Shown here in pieces: positions 32,973 to 44,213 of a stretch of 64,000 nt of DNA; position 1 is the first letter of the stretch, and the number at the start of each line of letters is the position of its first letter. The DNA is from Thermodesulfobacteriota bacterium. Lineage in GTDB: Bacteria; Thermosulfidibacterota; Thermosulfidibacteria; Thermosulfidibacterales; B14-G1. Where the stretch lies: contig JAJSAC010000063.1 of NCBI GenBank assembly GCA_024274915.1, forward strand, positions 1-64,000, in the 5' to 3' direction. Below the pieces are notes generated by a model. The model did not search any database, was not told where the DNA came from, and was given only the letters and a program-made list of their open reading frames with translations. Made by a program: the position numbers and the translations under genes.

Positions 32973-33559
32973 ATAAAGCAGAAGTTGTAGGCATAAATCT
33001 ACTTAAAAGAGAGGTCAAAAGGCCTGTTGCAAGAAGGGTGGGAAGGAGGCCTGGAGAGAGGCGACCCTTCAGTTTAGACAGGGATAAAGCGATTATACTT
33101 GCCCTATTCCTGGTTTTTCTCCTGGGTTTTGGCGGATATTATTTGAAGCTGGAGAGCACCATCAAGGCCAAGGAGAGGATTCTGGTGGAAAAGAAAACCG
33201 AGTTGAAGAAGCTGGAAAAGGTCTACACCAGAATAAAGCTCTTGGAGGCCAGGAAACAGGAACTTCAAAGAATGGTGAAGGTGATTGAGAACCTCTCTTC
33301 AGGCAGGGATAGAGTGGTGCGATTTTTTGAAAAGCTAGAGGGCGCTCTCCCAGAGAATTCTTGGTTAAATTCGCTTAACTTTAAGGGAAATGAAGTGCGG
33401 CTAGTGGGGTACTCCCTTGAGGATAACGGCGTAGCAGACTTCATGGAAAATCTGTCGCGTGTTGAAGGGGTTTCCCGTTGCAAGTTGAAGTATATAAAAG
33501 AGGTGGGACTTGCCGGTATGAAGGTTAAACAGTTTGCTCTCACAGCTTTTTTGAGGTAG
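32969..33559 (+). CDS. pilN: Type IV pilus biogenesis protein PilN
   Basis: INLLKRE start motif, single TM and coiled coil; position in cluster. Confidence 0.85.
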   Translation: MNKAEVVGINLLKREVKRPVARRVGRRPGERRPFSLDRDKAIILALFLVFLLGFGGYYLKLESTIKAKERILVEKKTELKKLEKVYTRIKLLEARKQELQRMVKVIENLSSGRDRVVRFFEKLEGALPENSWLNSLNFKGNEVRLVGYSLEDNGVADFMENLSRVEGVSRCKLKYIKEVGLAGMKVKQFALTAFLR

Positions 33560-33560
33560 G

Positions 33561-34166
33561 GTGCTGCCCATGGACAAGAGCCTTTTGAAGAAGGTATTGG
33601 CCTCTGTTCTATTGCTGGTGGCTTTGGGGTATGTGGGTAATTTATACGTTCTAAAACCCAAGAAAGAGCAGATCACAAGATTGGATAGAGAGATCAAGAA
33701 TGTAACCTTAAAGATAGAGAAAGGCAAGAAAGCCCTGAGAAGAGAAAAGGCCCTCACTAAAGAGATTGCAGCATTGGAAGCCAAGCTGGAAACTATGAAA
33801 TCTGTGCTCCCTACTAAGGAGGAGATTCCGGGTCTCATAAGAGAGATATCCAGGTTGGGCTATTATAATAGGATCAATTACGCCCTATTTCAGCCTGGAA
33901 GGGAGGTGGTCAAAGCGGACCAGGGTTACGCTATTCTGGCTATCAGACTTGAGTTCAAGGCTTTTTATCCCCAGCTTATTTCTCTTTTAAGCGGTATTTC
34001 TAAAATGGAGAGGCTGGTAAAGCCCGTAACCCTGAAGGTTCTTTATGCTTCCAAGGGTAGGAAGGTGGTTCTGGAGAACCCCCACCTGATGGTGAAATGT
34101 GTCTTGGAGACCTACAGGTATGTGCCTCTCCAGAAGGTAAAGGAGAAGAAGGGTGGTAAGAAATAG
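33561..34166 (+). CDS. pilO: Type IV pilus biogenesis protein PilO
   Basis: PilO-like TM and coiled coil; LPTKEEIPGLIREISRLG; position. Confidence 0.85.
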   Translation: MLPMDKSLLKKVLASVLLLVALGYVGNLYVLKPKKEQITRLDREIKNVTLKIEKGKKALRREKALTKEIAALEAKLETMKSVLPTKEEIPGLIREISRLGYYNRINYALFQPGREVVKADQGYAILAIRLEFKAFYPQLISLLSGISKMERLVKPVTLKVLYASKGRKVVLENPHLMVKCVLETYRYVPLQKVKEKKGGKK

Positions 34167-34563
34167 GATTATAGGAATCTTGATGATCGTGGGATTGGTT
34201 GTCTTTTCTCTCACGTCCCTCATGGCCTGGGGGGAAGTGGAGAAGAAGGGGGGCTTGACCCCTCCTTCGGTGGTGATACGGAATCCTTTCCAGCCGCCTC
34301 CCGCCGTCACCAAAAGGTTGTTGCGTGCTAAAAGGGCCAATGTTCTCCTTTCTCCCCTTCAGAAGTACGATGTGGAGTCTTTTGTGCTTACAGGTGTCGT
34401 GGATGATATGGCTATGGTGGTTTCTCCAGACGGAGCCACCTACATTATAAGAAAGGGTACTCAAATAGGTAAATATGGGGAAGAGGTGGTGGGGGTTTAC
34501 AGAGATAGAGTGGCGATAAAAAGAGGGAACAAGGTCATATATCTCGCCTTTCCCAAGGATTGA
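34153..34563 (+). CDS. pilP: Type IV pilus lipoprotein-like PilP
   Basis: RNPFQPP, LQKYDVESFVLTGVVDDMAMVVSPDGATYIIRKGTQIG. Confidence 0.85.
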   Translation: MVRNRIIGILMIVGLVVFSLTSLMAWGEVEKKGGLTPPSVVIRNPFQPPPAVTKRLLRAKRANVLLSPLQKYDVESFVLTGVVDDMAMVVSPDGATYIIRKGTQIGKYGEEVVGVYRDRVAIKRGNKVIYLAFPKD

Positions 34564-34580
34564 ATTAAGGAGAGGTTATT

Positions 34581-36731
34581 ATGAGGGTAAAATGGTTACT
34601 TTGGGTGATTGGAGGGTTGCTGGCTTTTGGACTGGGTCTGGCAGAAGCCAAGGGGGCAGTTTATACAATTCAAATTGCTGCCATTAAACATGCCAATAAT
34701 CTGCCTGTCCTTGAGAAAGAGGCCATGGAGTTTTCACAGAAAGTGGGTCTCCCCGTGTTTCTGGTCCAGAAGGACTCCACCTATGCCCTCATGGTGGGCC
34801 ATTTCACCAGCCAGAGTGAGGGAAGTGTTTTCAAGGACAAGATATCCGATACTTTTCCCGATGCTTTTGTGATTCCTTGGAAGGGTATGAAAGTGGTGGA
34901 GGTTTTCAAAGGGGGAACTCCTGTTAAGGAGGGTGATGTATCTCAGGCCAAGAGCCCCTCTCCACCTGAGAAGAAGTCTGGCGCTGTGGAGGAGGGGAAG
35001 ACAAGGGTGACCGGGGAGAAGATGGGTGGACTTCCCAAGGGTATTTATCCCAAGAACTCCCTTGTCAAAATCAAGGCCTTGGGATCCGCTCTGGTTTTGG
35101 TGGGTATGAATCCCTGGGGGTTTGTGGATCTAGAGAAGTTCTATCCACCCCTCCGTTATGTTGTTCATCTTTTTAACACCAGCCCCGCTGTCACCCTGGA
35201 TACCCTCTATTCTCCCACTCCTGGGGTGGAGAAGGTGAAGATCCTCTTCGATTATGTGGATAGGAAAACAGACGTGGTGATCTACCCTTCCGGTCCCACC
35301 CCTCTGGCACTGGAGAAGAGGGGAAAGGTGCTGGTCCTTTCCCTGAGGGGTCTTCAGGAAGAAGTTGGGGAGAAGAAGGGGGAGGTGAAGGCCTCTGTTC
35401 CCACCTTTGAAGGGAAGAAAAAGGTCTATACGGGGAAGAAGGTATCCTTAGAGTTTAAAAACGCCGACATAAGGGACGTTATAAGGATACTGTCCGAGGT
35501 GAGTGGCCTCAATTTCGTTGTGGACCCTGATGTTAAAGGGACGGTGACCGTGAAGCTGGACAATGTCCCTTGGGATCAGGCCTTGGACGTGATTCTTAGG
35601 ACAAATAGATTGGGCAAGGTGGTGGAAGACGGCATAGTGAGGATAGGTACCCTTAAGAGTCTGGCCCAGGAGGGGCAGGCCCAGGAGTCTGCAAGGAAGG
35701 CCTTAGAGAAGACGAAGCCATTGGTATTGGAGGTAATTCCCCTCAATTTCGTGGAGGCGAGTAAGGTTAAGACCCTTATAACACCCCTCTTGAGTGATAG
35801 TGGTAAGGTGGACTATCTCGAGAGGATCAACGCCCTGGTGGTGAAGGACAACGCCGAAAGGATAGCTAAGATAAAGGACTTTGTGAAGAAAATAGACACA
35901 CCTACCCCCCAGATCCAGATAGGGGCCAGGATTGTGGAGATTGTGACCACCTACATGAAGGAGTTGGGAATCCAGTGGGGGTTCTTGTGGAGACAGACCC
36001 GTACAGATATGCTCTTTCCTTACTCTTTCGGGGTGGGGGGTGGAGTGTCCACTGCTCCTGCCGCTACCCAGGCCTTGACCACTATGGAGGGGGTGTCTGG
36101 TTGGTCTCCCGCTTCCATAGCCCCCGGCTATGTGGTGGATCTACCCGCAGCAGTCATGACCGGTTCGGGTGGGGCTATTGCAGCCAGTTTGTTGAACGCC
36201 AGCGAGACTTTTGGCCTGGACATTCGTCTTTCTGCTCTGGAGGAGGAGGGTGTAGCCAGAACCGTTTCCAATCCCAAGCTGGTCACCTTGGATAATCAGG
36301 AGGCGGAAATCAGCCAGGGATATGAGATTCCCTTCGCCACGGTGTCTGAGTCTGGTACCCAGACGGAGTTTAAAGAGGCAAAACTTAAGCTCCTGGTGAA
36401 ACCCCATGTCACTTCTAGTGGTGACATTGTGATGGATGTGGAAGTCTCAAAGGATTCGCCCGATTTTACCCACGTGACCCCTGACGGTGTGCCTATCCAG
36501 ACCCGTTCTGTGAAGACATCGGTTCGGATGAAGAACGGGGACACCCTCATCATAGGTGGCATATATGAGATGACCAAGAGCAAGAAGAACAATCAGGTAC
36601 CCGGGCTGAGCCGCATTCCTCTGTTGAGCTGGCTCTTCCGCCATAGATCAGAGAACCTGGAAAAGAGGGAACTTCTCATCTTTATCACTCCCACGGTGAT
36701 TGAGGCCGGGATAGTTCAAGGGAAGAGATGA
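34581..36731 (+). CDS. pilQ: Type IV pilus secretin PilQ with N-terminal SPOR-like region
   Basis: STN/N0 [32 protein letters not shown]; secretin [22 protein letters not shown] and [12 protein letters not shown]. Confidence 0.93.
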   Translation: MRVKWLLWVIGGLLAFGLGLAEAKGAVYTIQIAAIKHANNLPVLEKEAMEFSQKVGLPVFLVQKDSTYALMVGHFTSQSEGSVFKDKISDTFPDAFVIPWKGMKVVEVFKGGTPVKEGDVSQAKSPSPPEKKSGAVEEGKTRVTGEKMGGLPKGIYPKNSLVKIKALGSALVLVGMNPWGFVDLEKFYPPLRYVVHLFNTSPAVTLDTLYSPTPGVEKVKILFDYVDRKTDVVIYPSGPTPLALEKRGKVLVLSLRGLQEEVGEKKGEVKASVPTFEGKKKVYTGKKVSLEFKNADIRDVIRILSEVSGLNFVVDPDVKGTVTVKLDNVPWDQALDVILRTNRLGKVVEDGIVRIGTLKSLAQEGQAQESARKALEKTKPLVLEVIPLNFVEASKVKTLITPLLSDSGKVDYLERINALVVKDNAERIAKIKDFVKKIDTPTPQIQIGARIVEIVTTYMKELGIQWGFLWRQTRTDMLFPYSFGVGGGVSTAPAATQALTTMEGVSGWSPASIAPGYVVDLPAAVMTGSGGAIAASLLNASETFGLDIRLSALEEEGVARTVSNPKLVTLDNQEAEISQGYEIPFATVSESGTQTEFKEAKLKLLVKPHVTSSGDIVMDVEVSKDSPDFTHVTPDGVPIQTRSVKTSVRMKNGDTLIIGGIYEMTKSKKNNQVPGLSRIPLLSWLFRHRSENLEKRELLIFITPTVIEAGIVQGKR

Positions 36732-37861
36732 GGTTTCTCACGGCGGGGGAGTCCCACGGGGCTGCCCTAGTTGCCATAGTCGAGGGCGTACCCGCCCATC
36801 TGCCCATTGCGGCTGACTACATCGATGCCCATCTGGCCAGGCGCCAGGTGGGCATCGGTCGTGGTGGACGAATGAAGATAGAGAGGGACAGGGTGCAGAT
36901 TCTATCCGGCGTGCGGGGCGGCTTCACCCTGGGATCACCCATTGCCCTCCTTATAGAGAACCTGGACTGGCCCAATTGGGAAAGGGTGATGGCCGTGGAG
37001 GGTTCTTTGGAGGGGGAGAAGGTGACCAAGCCCCGCCCGGGGCATGCGGATCTCTCCGGGGCCCTTAAGTACCTTCACCGGGACATGAGGAACGTGTTGG
37101 AAAGGGCCAGTGCTCGGGAGACGGCAGCCAGAACGGCGGTAGGGGCAGTGGCCAGGAGGCTTCTGGAGGAGTTGGGTATAGTTGTTCTCTCCCATGTGGT
37201 GAGCATTGGACCTGTGGTGGTGGAGGAGGTGGTCTTTGACCGGGTGGAGGATTCTCCTTTGAGGTGTGGTGATCCCCGGGCAGAGGAAGCCATGAAGGAG
37301 GCTATATTTCGTGCCCAGGATGAAGGTGACACCTTGGGCGGTGTTTTTGAGGTGAGGGCAAGGGGGGTACTGCCCGGGTTGGGGAGCTATGTCCAATGGG
37401 ACAGGCGTCTGGATGCCAGGTTGGCCCAGGCCATTATCTCCATTCCTGGGGTGAAAGGGGTGGAGATAGGTGAGGCCTTTTCCCTCTCTTCCAAGCCCGG
37501 CTCCCACGTCCACGATGCCATCTATTGGAGTGCTGAGAGGGGTTTTTACCGTGAAACCAACAGGGCTGGGGGTATTGAAGGGGGCGTGAGCAATGGCGAG
37601 GAAATAGTGGTAAGGGGAGCCATGAAACCCATCCCTACCCTTTCCAGGCCTCTGGACTCGGTGGATATTGAGACCAAGGAGCCCTTTCCCTCCCATAAGG
37701 AGAGGTCCGACGTTTGTGCCGTACCTGCTGCAGGGGTGGTGGCGGAGGCCATGGTGGCTTGGATATTGGCCCAGGCTGTTATGGAGAAGATGGGTGGGGA
37801 CACTCTGGAAGAGGTGAAGAAGCGTTGGGAGGAGCATCGGGAGAAGGTGAGGACCTTCTGA
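36728..37861 (+). CDS. aroC: Chorismate synthase
   Basis: [40 protein letters not shown]. Confidence 0.97.
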   Translation: MRFLTAGESHGAALVAIVEGVPAHLPIAADYIDAHLARRQVGIGRGGRMKIERDRVQILSGVRGGFTLGSPIALLIENLDWPNWERVMAVEGSLEGEKVTKPRPGHADLSGALKYLHRDMRNVLERASARETAARTAVGAVARRLLEELGIVVLSHVVSIGPVVVEEVVFDRVEDSPLRCGDPRAEEAMKEAIFRAQDEGDTLGGVFEVRARGVLPGLGSYVQWDRRLDARLAQAIISIPGVKGVEIGEAFSLSSKPGSHVHDAIYWSAERGFYRETNRAGGIEGGVSNGEEIVVRGAMKPIPTLSRPLDSVDIETKEPFPSHKERSDVCAVPAAGVVAEAMVAWILAQAVMEKMGGDTLEEVKKRWEEHREKVRTF

Positions 37862-38358
37862 AGGGGCGGCCCCTTTTTCTGTTGGGTTTCATGGGGTCAG
37901 GGAAGAGCACCGTGGGCCTCCTACTGGCTAAGGCTCTGGGTTGTCCCTTTGTCGATTTGGATGCCCTCATTGTGGAGCGGGTGGGTAGGAGCATTGAGGA
38001 CATCTTTGATACCGAGGGGGAAGAGGGTTTCAGGAGGTACGAGACCCAGGCCTTAAGGGCAGTGGCTAGGAAAGCCTCGGTGGTGGCCACCGGTGGGGGG
38101 GTGGTGACCCGTGAGGAAAACTGGGGGGTGCTGAATAGTGGCATTACGGTGGCCCTTACAGCATCTCCTGGTGCGTTAAGGCGGAGGTTGAGAAGGGGTG
38201 ATGGACGCCCCCTTCTTCGGGGTGAGAAGGGTTGGGAGGAGTTGCTGATAGAGAGGGAACCCCTTTACAGGAGGGCCTGGCTGGTTATAGATACTACAAA
38301 CTTGACGCCCCGAGAGGTGGTCGATCGCATCTTGAGGGCTCTCGAGGAGGGGTCTTGA
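37825..38358 (+). CDS. aroK: Shikimate kinase (likely TTG start)
   Basis: [32 protein letters not shown]; no ATG/GTG at the expected N-terminus; in-frame TTG at 37825 behind GAAGAGGTGAAGAA. Confidence 0.85.
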   Translation: MGGASGEGEDLLKGRPLFLLGFMGSGKSTVGLLLAKALGCPFVDLDALIVERVGRSIEDIFDTEGEEGFRRYETQALRAVARKASVVATGGGVVTREENWGVLNSGITVALTASPGALRRRLRRGDGRPLLRGEKGWEELLIEREPLYRRAWLVIDTTNLTPREVVDRILRALEEGS

Positions 38359-38807
38359 AGGTCTTGGTCGTTAACGGTCCTAACATGAATCTCTTGGGCA
38401 AGAGAGAGAGGGATCTATACGGCTCCTGGACTTTGGAGGATCTCCAGGGGGCTTTAAGGGAGAAGGGGAGGACTCTGGGCATAGTGGTGGATTTTTTCCA
38501 GTCCAACCACGAGGGGGAGATTGTTGAGAAAATTCAGGGGGCCGAAGATTACGACTATCTTGTGGTCAATGCAGCTGCCTATACCCATACCAGCGTTGCT
38601 ATAAGGGATGCCCTTCTTGCCTTGGGTAAACCTTTCATAGAGGTACATATGACCAACGTTTATGCCCGAGAGCCCTTCCGTCATCGCTCTTATCTCTCCG
38701 ACGTGGCAATGGGTCAGGTAGTGGGTTTCGGTGTATGGAGCTACTTTTTGGCTTTAGATGCTTTGGGCTATATGGGGGAGGGTAGGGGTGGACCTGGAGG
38801 GGATTAG
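38355..38807 (+). CDS. aroQ: Type II 3-dehydroquinate dehydratase (TTG start)
   Basis: [40 protein letters not shown] at 38355 overlaps aroK TGA. Confidence 0.93.
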   Translation: MKVLVVNGPNMNLLGKRERDLYGSWTLEDLQGALREKGRTLGIVVDFFQSNHEGEIVEKIQGAEDYDYLVVNAAAYTHTSVAIRDALLALGKPFIEVHMTNVYAREPFRHRSYLSDVAMGQVVGFGVWSYFLALDALGYMGEGRGGPGGD

Positions 38808-39840
38808 GGAAAGGCTTTCCAGGGAGGAGGTGGAAGCTTTTCTCATATCCAATATCGTTAATGTCCGTTATGTCTCGGGTTTTACTGGTTCTTCTGCCTT
38901 TATTCTCATCAGCTCCAAGGAGGTGCTCTTTGTGACCGATCCCCGGTACGGAGAACAGGCTTCTTCCCAAATCCCCCCTTTCTACGATTTGGTGGTACTT
39001 AAACCGGGAGAGCGCCTCTCCTCGGTGATTAAAGGGAAAGGATGGTCTTCTCTGGCTGTGGAAGACTCCATTACCCTGGCCCAGTACAACTCTCTGAAAG
39101 AGGGACTGGAGGGGGTAGAGTTGGTGGCGTGGAAGGGAGTGGTGGAGACAGCCAGGAGGATAAAGGCACCTTGGGAAGTGGAAAAAATGAGGGGAGCTGT
39201 GGCCCTGGCTCAGGAGGCCTTTAATAGGCTCAGGGGCGTGATGAGACCTGGAGTGGTCGAGAGGGATTTAGCTCTGGAATTGGAGTTTGTCATGAGGAAG
39301 GCCGGGGCGGAGGGTGTGGCCTTTCCTGCTATTGTGGCCTCTGGCCCTCGATCGGCCCTACCCCACGGAGAGGCCTCTTCTAGGACCATAGGAGAAGAGG
39401 ATTTGGTTGTGTTGGATTTTGGGGCCCGGTGGCAGGGCTACTACTCTGACATGACTCGGACCCTGAAATTCGGCCAGTGGCGGAGTTGGGAGAGGAAGGT
39501 TTGTCGGGTGGTCCTGGAGGCCCAGCAGGCAGCCTTGGAGGTGGTGAAGCCTGGGGTCGAGGCCAGAGAGGTGGACGCTGTGGCCCGGGGGGTTATAGAG
39601 AAGGCAGGTTATGGGGAGTTTTTCGGCCATGGCTTGGGCCACGGGGTGGGGCTGGAGGTTCACGAGGCCCCTTCCCTTTCTCCCTCATCCCGGGATGTGC
39701 TGGAGGAGGGGATGGTTTTCACTGTGGAGCCTGGTATCTATCTTCCTGGTAAAGGGGGTGTGAGAATAGAGGACATGGTCTATCTGGGTTTGGAGGGACC
39801 GGAAGTGCTCACCAGCCTTCCCAGGGAGGTGGAGGAATGA
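38788..39840 (+). CDS. pepQ: Xaa-Pro aminopeptidase / M24 family peptidase
   Basis: HGLGHGVGLEVHEAPSLS; VFTVEPGIYLPGKGGVRIEDMV; GTG start 38788. Confidence 0.92.
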   Translation: MDLEGIRERLSREEVEAFLISNIVNVRYVSGFTGSSAFILISSKEVLFVTDPRYGEQASSQIPPFYDLVVLKPGERLSSVIKGKGWSSLAVEDSITLAQYNSLKEGLEGVELVAWKGVVETARRIKAPWEVEKMRGAVALAQEAFNRLRGVMRPGVVERDLALELEFVMRKAGAEGVAFPAIVASGPRSALPHGEASSRTIGEEDLVVLDFGARWQGYYSDMTRTLKFGQWRSWERKVCRVVLEAQQAALEVVKPGVEAREVDAVARGVIEKAGYGEFFGHGLGHGVGLEVHEAPSLSPSSRDVLEEGMVFTVEPGIYLPGKGGVRIEDMVYLGLEGPEVLTSLPREVEE

Positions 39841-40250
39841 AGAAGGCCAGGGCCACCTTTAGGGTGAGGTACGGAGAGACGGACAGAATGGGAGGGGTCT
39901 ATTACGCCAACTACGTGGCGTGGTTTGAAATGGGGCGGAGTACCCTCATGAGGGAGGCAGGATGTCCTTACAGCCTTCTGGAGGAAGGAGGGTGTGTCCT
40001 GCCGGTGGTGGAGGCTTACTGTAAGTATAGGTGCCCTGCCCATTACGATGATCGTTTGGTGATGGAGACGTGGCTTACCAAACTCACCAAGAGGGACATC
40101 ACCTTCAGCTATCGGATTTTGAGGGACGGGAAAGTGCTGGCTGAGGGTTATACCCGCCACATACCCGTTAGTCCTGAAGGGAAGCGTATACCTGTGCCCC
40201 CTCGCCTCTTCCCTTTGCTGGAGCCTTACTTGGATGTTAGTGGGGTTTGA
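39837..40250 (+). CDS. Acyl-CoA thioesterase (YbgC/4HBT family)
   Basis: RVRYGETDRMGGVYYANYVAWFEMGR. Confidence 0.9.
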   Translation: MKKARATFRVRYGETDRMGGVYYANYVAWFEMGRSTLMREAGCPYSLLEEGGCVLPVVEAYCKYRCPAHYDDRLVMETWLTKLTKRDITFSYRILRDGKVLAEGYTRHIPVSPEGKRIPVPPRLFPLLEPYLDVSGV

Positions 40251-40436
40251 CAGGAGAATTATTTATGTTGTAGTTAGTCTTAGCGAGCCTTCCGCTGTTT
40301 CTGGGATGGAGAGGTTAGAAACGGAAGAGAGGGGTGGCCTTTTGTTTGGTTCTTCCCGCCCTGTGGGGCCGGCGAGGGGTAGAAAAGTTATATCTACCTT
40401 TCCTGTTTTATACCATCTTCTCCCCGGGGTGAGTTT

Positions 40437-41726
40437 ATGTTGAAGATCTACAAGGTGGGGGATTTCTCTTTCACCCACTGGTTAGATAGGTTGGAGAGAC
40501 GGGGAGAGGTGTTGGAGTCTCGGGTAGTAGAGGAGGTTCGGGGTATCATTGAGGCTGTCAGGACCAAGGGGGACGAAGCCCTTTTGGAATATACCGAAAA
40601 GTGGGATGATTTTCGGATCTCTTCTCCTCAAGAGTTGATTATAGAGAGGTCCCAGATGGAAGCGGCCTTTCTTTCCCTGCCATCCGAGCTCCGTCTAGCT
40701 TTGGAGAAGGCGTCGGACAGGATCAAGAGGTTTCACGAGGTTCAGAGGGAAAATTCTTGGTTCTTTTGCGAAGAGAATGGCACTATTCTGGGACAGAAGG
40801 TGACCCCTTTGGATAGAGTGGGGGCTTATGTTCCTGGAGGTAGGGCCAGTTACCCTTCTTCTTTATTGATGAATGTGATCCCTGCCCGGGTGGCTGGGGT
40901 CAAGGAGGTGGTGGTTTGTTCTCCCACCCCCAGGGGCGAGGTTAATGAAGCCCTCCTGGGCGCGGCCTATCTGGCCCAGGTGGACAGAATATACAGGGTG
41001 GGTGGGGCCCAGGCCGTGGCTGCCATGGCTTACGGTACAAGGCTCATACCACCTGTGGACAAGATAGTGGGACCGGGCAATATCTATGTGGCCACAGCCA
41101 AAAAGATGCTTTACGGCAAGGTGGACATCGACATGGTGGCTGGTCCCAGTGAGATTCTCGTTTTGGCGGATGACACAGCCCCTCCCTCCTATGTCGCTGC
41201 AGATCTCCTTTCCCAAGCTGAACACGATCCCTTGGCTTCAGCTATTCTCATCACTCCTTCCATGGCATTGGCCGAAGAGGTGGCAAAGGAAGTAGAGAAC
41301 CTTTTGGAGGGGTTGACCACTTCCTCTACAGCTCGGGATTCCCTGGCTGAATATGGAGGGGCAGTGGTGTGTTCTACCCTGGAAGAGGGGATAGATCTGG
41401 TGAATAGGCTTGCTCCCGAGCACCTGGAGATCCTTACCCGGGATCCCTGGGGGGTATTGCCCCTGGTAGACCACGCAGGGGCAATTTTTTTGGGTGTATA
41501 TTCTCCAGAACCCATGGGGGATTACATGGCGGGACCCAACCACGTCCTGCCCACGGGAGGTCGGGCTAGGTTTTCTTCTCCCCTCGGTACCAGGGACTTT
41601 GTTAAGTACTCTAGTGTGATATCTCTGAGTAAAGGGGCTTTCAGAGAGCTGCAGGATGGGGTGGTTACCCTGGCCAGGTGGGAGGGGTTACCTGCCCATG
41701 CAAGGGCCGTGAAGATTAGAGAGTAG
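40437..41726 (+). CDS. hisD: Histidinol dehydrogenase
   Basis: PLDRVGAYVPGGRASYPSSLLMNVIPA; KIVGPGNIYVATAKK. Confidence 0.97.
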   Translation: MLKIYKVGDFSFTHWLDRLERRGEVLESRVVEEVRGIIEAVRTKGDEALLEYTEKWDDFRISSPQELIIERSQMEAAFLSLPSELRLALEKASDRIKRFHEVQRENSWFFCEENGTILGQKVTPLDRVGAYVPGGRASYPSSLLMNVIPARVAGVKEVVVCSPTPRGEVNEALLGAAYLAQVDRIYRVGGAQAVAAMAYGTRLIPPVDKIVGPGNIYVATAKKMLYGKVDIDMVAGPSEILVLADDTAPPSYVAADLLSQAEHDPLASAILITPSMALAEEVAKEVENLLEGLTTSSTARDSLAEYGGAVVCSTLEEGIDLVNRLAPEHLEILTRDPWGVLPLVDHAGAIFLGVYSPEPMGDYMAGPNHVLPTGGRARFSSPLGTRDFVKYSSVISLSKGAFRELQDGVVTLARWEGLPAHARAVKIRE

Positions 41727-41744
41727 AAGGATGGGGAGGAAAAG

Positions 41745-44186
41745 ATGAAATATATCAAATGGTTCAGAGAGATAGGCATGGAGGACTTGCCTCTAGTGGG
41801 GGGCAAGAACGCCTCTCTGGGAGAGATGTTTCGGGCCCTTACGCCCAAGGGGGTGAAGGTTCCCGATGGCTTTGCTATTACGGTGGACGCCTATTGGGAT
41901 ATTCTCGAGCATAACAATCTCAGGGAGAGGATCCAGGAGATCCTGGAGGATCTGGACACCTCAGACATGGAGGATCTGGCCGCCAGGGGAAAGAAGGTGA
42001 GGGACCTTATCTATTATTCCAGTTTTCCAGAGGAGCTGGAGGCGGAGATCAGAGAGGCGTACGAAAGGTTGTGCGAGGAGTATGGTTCCGATACGGATGT
42101 GGCCGTCCGTTCTTCTGCCACGGCAGAGGATTTGCCTGATGCCTCCTTTGCAGGTCAGCAGGACACCTACCTCAACATCAAAGGGGCTGACAAGGTGATA
42201 GATGCCTGTAAGAAGTGTTTTGCTTCCCTTTTTACCAACAGGGCCATCTCTTACCGGCATGATAAGGGTTTTGACCAGTTTAGCGTGGGGCTGTCCATAG
42301 GTATTCAGAAGATGGTTCGTTCTGACCTGGCCTGCAGTGGGGTGATGTTCACCATAGACACAGAGAGCGGATTTAAGGACGTGGTTTACATCACCGCCAC
42401 TTATGGTTTGGGTGAAGTCTTGGTCCAGGGAGAGGTGAATCCCGATGAGTATTATGTGTTCAAGCCCACTCTTTTTAAGGGTTACCGTCCCATTGTGAGG
42501 AAGCAGCTGGGGAAGAAGCAGATCAAGATGATTTACTCTGACAAAGTGGGTACCAAGAGTGTTAAGAAGGTGGTGGTACCTAAGCTGGAGAGGATGAAGT
42601 TTGCCCTCAACGATGACGAGATCCTCAGGTTGGCCCATTGGGCGGTGCTCATTGAGGACCACTATACCCAGAAGGCGGGTTCCCCCCGTCCCATGGACAT
42701 AGAGTGGGCCAAGGACGGCATCACCGATGAGCTTTTCATAGTTCAGGCTCGCCCCGAGACGGTCCATTCCCAGCGGCGTATGGACGTTATGGAGACCTAT
42801 CGTCTAAAGGAACGGGGCAAGGTGCTGGTGACAGGCAAAAGCGTTGGTGACAAGGTGGGCACGGGCAAGGTGAGGGTCATATCCAATGTCAAGGAGATGC
42901 ACAAATTCCAGCCGGGGGAGGTGCTGGTCACAGAGATGACGGACCCCGACTGGGAGCCCATCATGAAGTTTGCCTCGGCCATCGTTACAGATAAGGGGGG
43001 CAGGACCTGCCACGCTGCCATAGTTAGCCGGGAGATGGGGGTGCCCGCTGTGGTGGGCACGGGTAACGCCACAGAGGTACTCATGACCGGTCAAGAGGTG
43101 ACCGTTTCCTGTGCTGAAGGGGATGTGGGATACGTTTATGAGGGTATCCTGGGGTATGAAGTGGACAGGGTGGACCTCAAGGACCTGCCTCGCCCCAAGA
43201 CCAAGATCATGATGAACCTGGGCAATCCCGAGGAGGCCTTCAAGTACTCTTTCGTCCCCAACGACGGTGTGGGGTTGGCCAGATTGGAGTTCATCATCAA
43301 CTCTTACATTAAGATCCATCCCCTGGCCCTGGCTTATTTCCACAGGCTGGAGGAGATTGGGGCCAGGGCGGGAGCCACTCCCGAGCAGATAAAGGATTTG
43401 AAGGCCACCATTGAGGAGATGACTTTGGGGTATCCTAGCAAAACGGAGTACTTTGTGAGAAAGCTGGCTGAGGGTGTGGGCACCATTGCCGCCGCCTTCT
43501 ATCCCAATGATGTGATAGTTCGTATGAGCGATTTCAAGAGTAACGAGTATGCCAACCTCATTGGTGGGTTCCTCTTCGAACCCGAAGAAAACAACCCTAT
43601 GCTGGGTTTCAGGGGTGCCAGCCGGTACTACCATCCCAAGTACAGGGACGGATTTGCCCTGGAATGTAGGGCCATGAGGGTGGTGAGGGACGAAATGGGC
43701 CTCACCAACGTGAAGCTTATGGTACCTTTCTGCCGCACCCCCGAAGAGGGGATCAAAGTGATCGAGGAGATGGAGAAGAACGGTCTTGTCCAGGGAGATA
43801 ATGGTCTTCAGGTCTATGTCATGTGCGAGCTCCCCGTGAACGTGGTCTTGGCCGATGCTTTTTCCGATATCTTCGATGGGTTCTCCATCGGGTCCAATGA
43901 CCTCACCCAGCTGGTCCTGGGGGTGGACAGAGATTCGGAGCTGATTGCCGACATCTTTGACGAAAGAAACGAGGCGGTGAAGCGCATGATTGCCCAGGTG
44001 ATAGAGGTGGCCCATCGATACGATCGGAAGGTGGGTATCTGTGGACAGGCCCCTTCGGACTACCCCGAGTTTGCCCAGTTCTTGGTGGAATGTGGCATAG
44101 ACAGCATATCCCTCAACCCCGACACGGTTCTCAAAGGCACCCTTACCATACTGGAGGCTGAGGGCAAGGGCAAAGTAGTGAGTTGA
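41745..44186 (+). CDS. ppsA: Phosphoenolpyruvate synthase
   Basis: GGKNASLGEMF; GGRTCHAAIVSREMGVPAVVGTGNAT; 813 aa. Confidence 0.95.
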   Translation: MKYIKWFREIGMEDLPLVGGKNASLGEMFRALTPKGVKVPDGFAITVDAYWDILEHNNLRERIQEILEDLDTSDMEDLAARGKKVRDLIYYSSFPEELEAEIREAYERLCEEYGSDTDVAVRSSATAEDLPDASFAGQQDTYLNIKGADKVIDACKKCFASLFTNRAISYRHDKGFDQFSVGLSIGIQKMVRSDLACSGVMFTIDTESGFKDVVYITATYGLGEVLVQGEVNPDEYYVFKPTLFKGYRPIVRKQLGKKQIKMIYSDKVGTKSVKKVVVPKLERMKFALNDDEILRLAHWAVLIEDHYTQKAGSPRPMDIEWAKDGITDELFIVQARPETVHSQRRMDVMETYRLKERGKVLVTGKSVGDKVGTGKVRVISNVKEMHKFQPGEVLVTEMTDPDWEPIMKFASAIVTDKGGRTCHAAIVSREMGVPAVVGTGNATEVLMTGQEVTVSCAEGDVGYVYEGILGYEVDRVDLKDLPRPKTKIMMNLGNPEEAFKYSFVPNDGVGLARLEFIINSYIKIHPLALAYFHRLEEIGARAGATPEQIKDLKATIEEMTLGYPSKTEYFVRKLAEGVGTIAAAFYPNDVIVRMSDFKSNEYANLIGGFLFEPEENNPMLGFRGASRYYHPKYRDGFALECRAMRVVRDEMGLTNVKLMVPFCRTPEEGIKVIEEMEKNGLVQGDNGLQVYVMCELPVNVVLADAFSDIFDGFSIGSNDLTQLVLGVDRDSELIADIFDERNEAVKRMIAQVIEVAHRYDRKVGICGQAPSDYPEFAQFLVECGIDSISLNPDTVLKGTLTILEAEGKGKVVS

Positions 44187-44213
44187 TTTGTTGTGTTGGG
44201 GAGGGGGGATAGT

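Noticed and set aside
40234-40443. 69-aa ORF between the thioesterase and hisD as a leader peptide
   Set aside because: No His run and no clear attenuator; overlaps both neighbours
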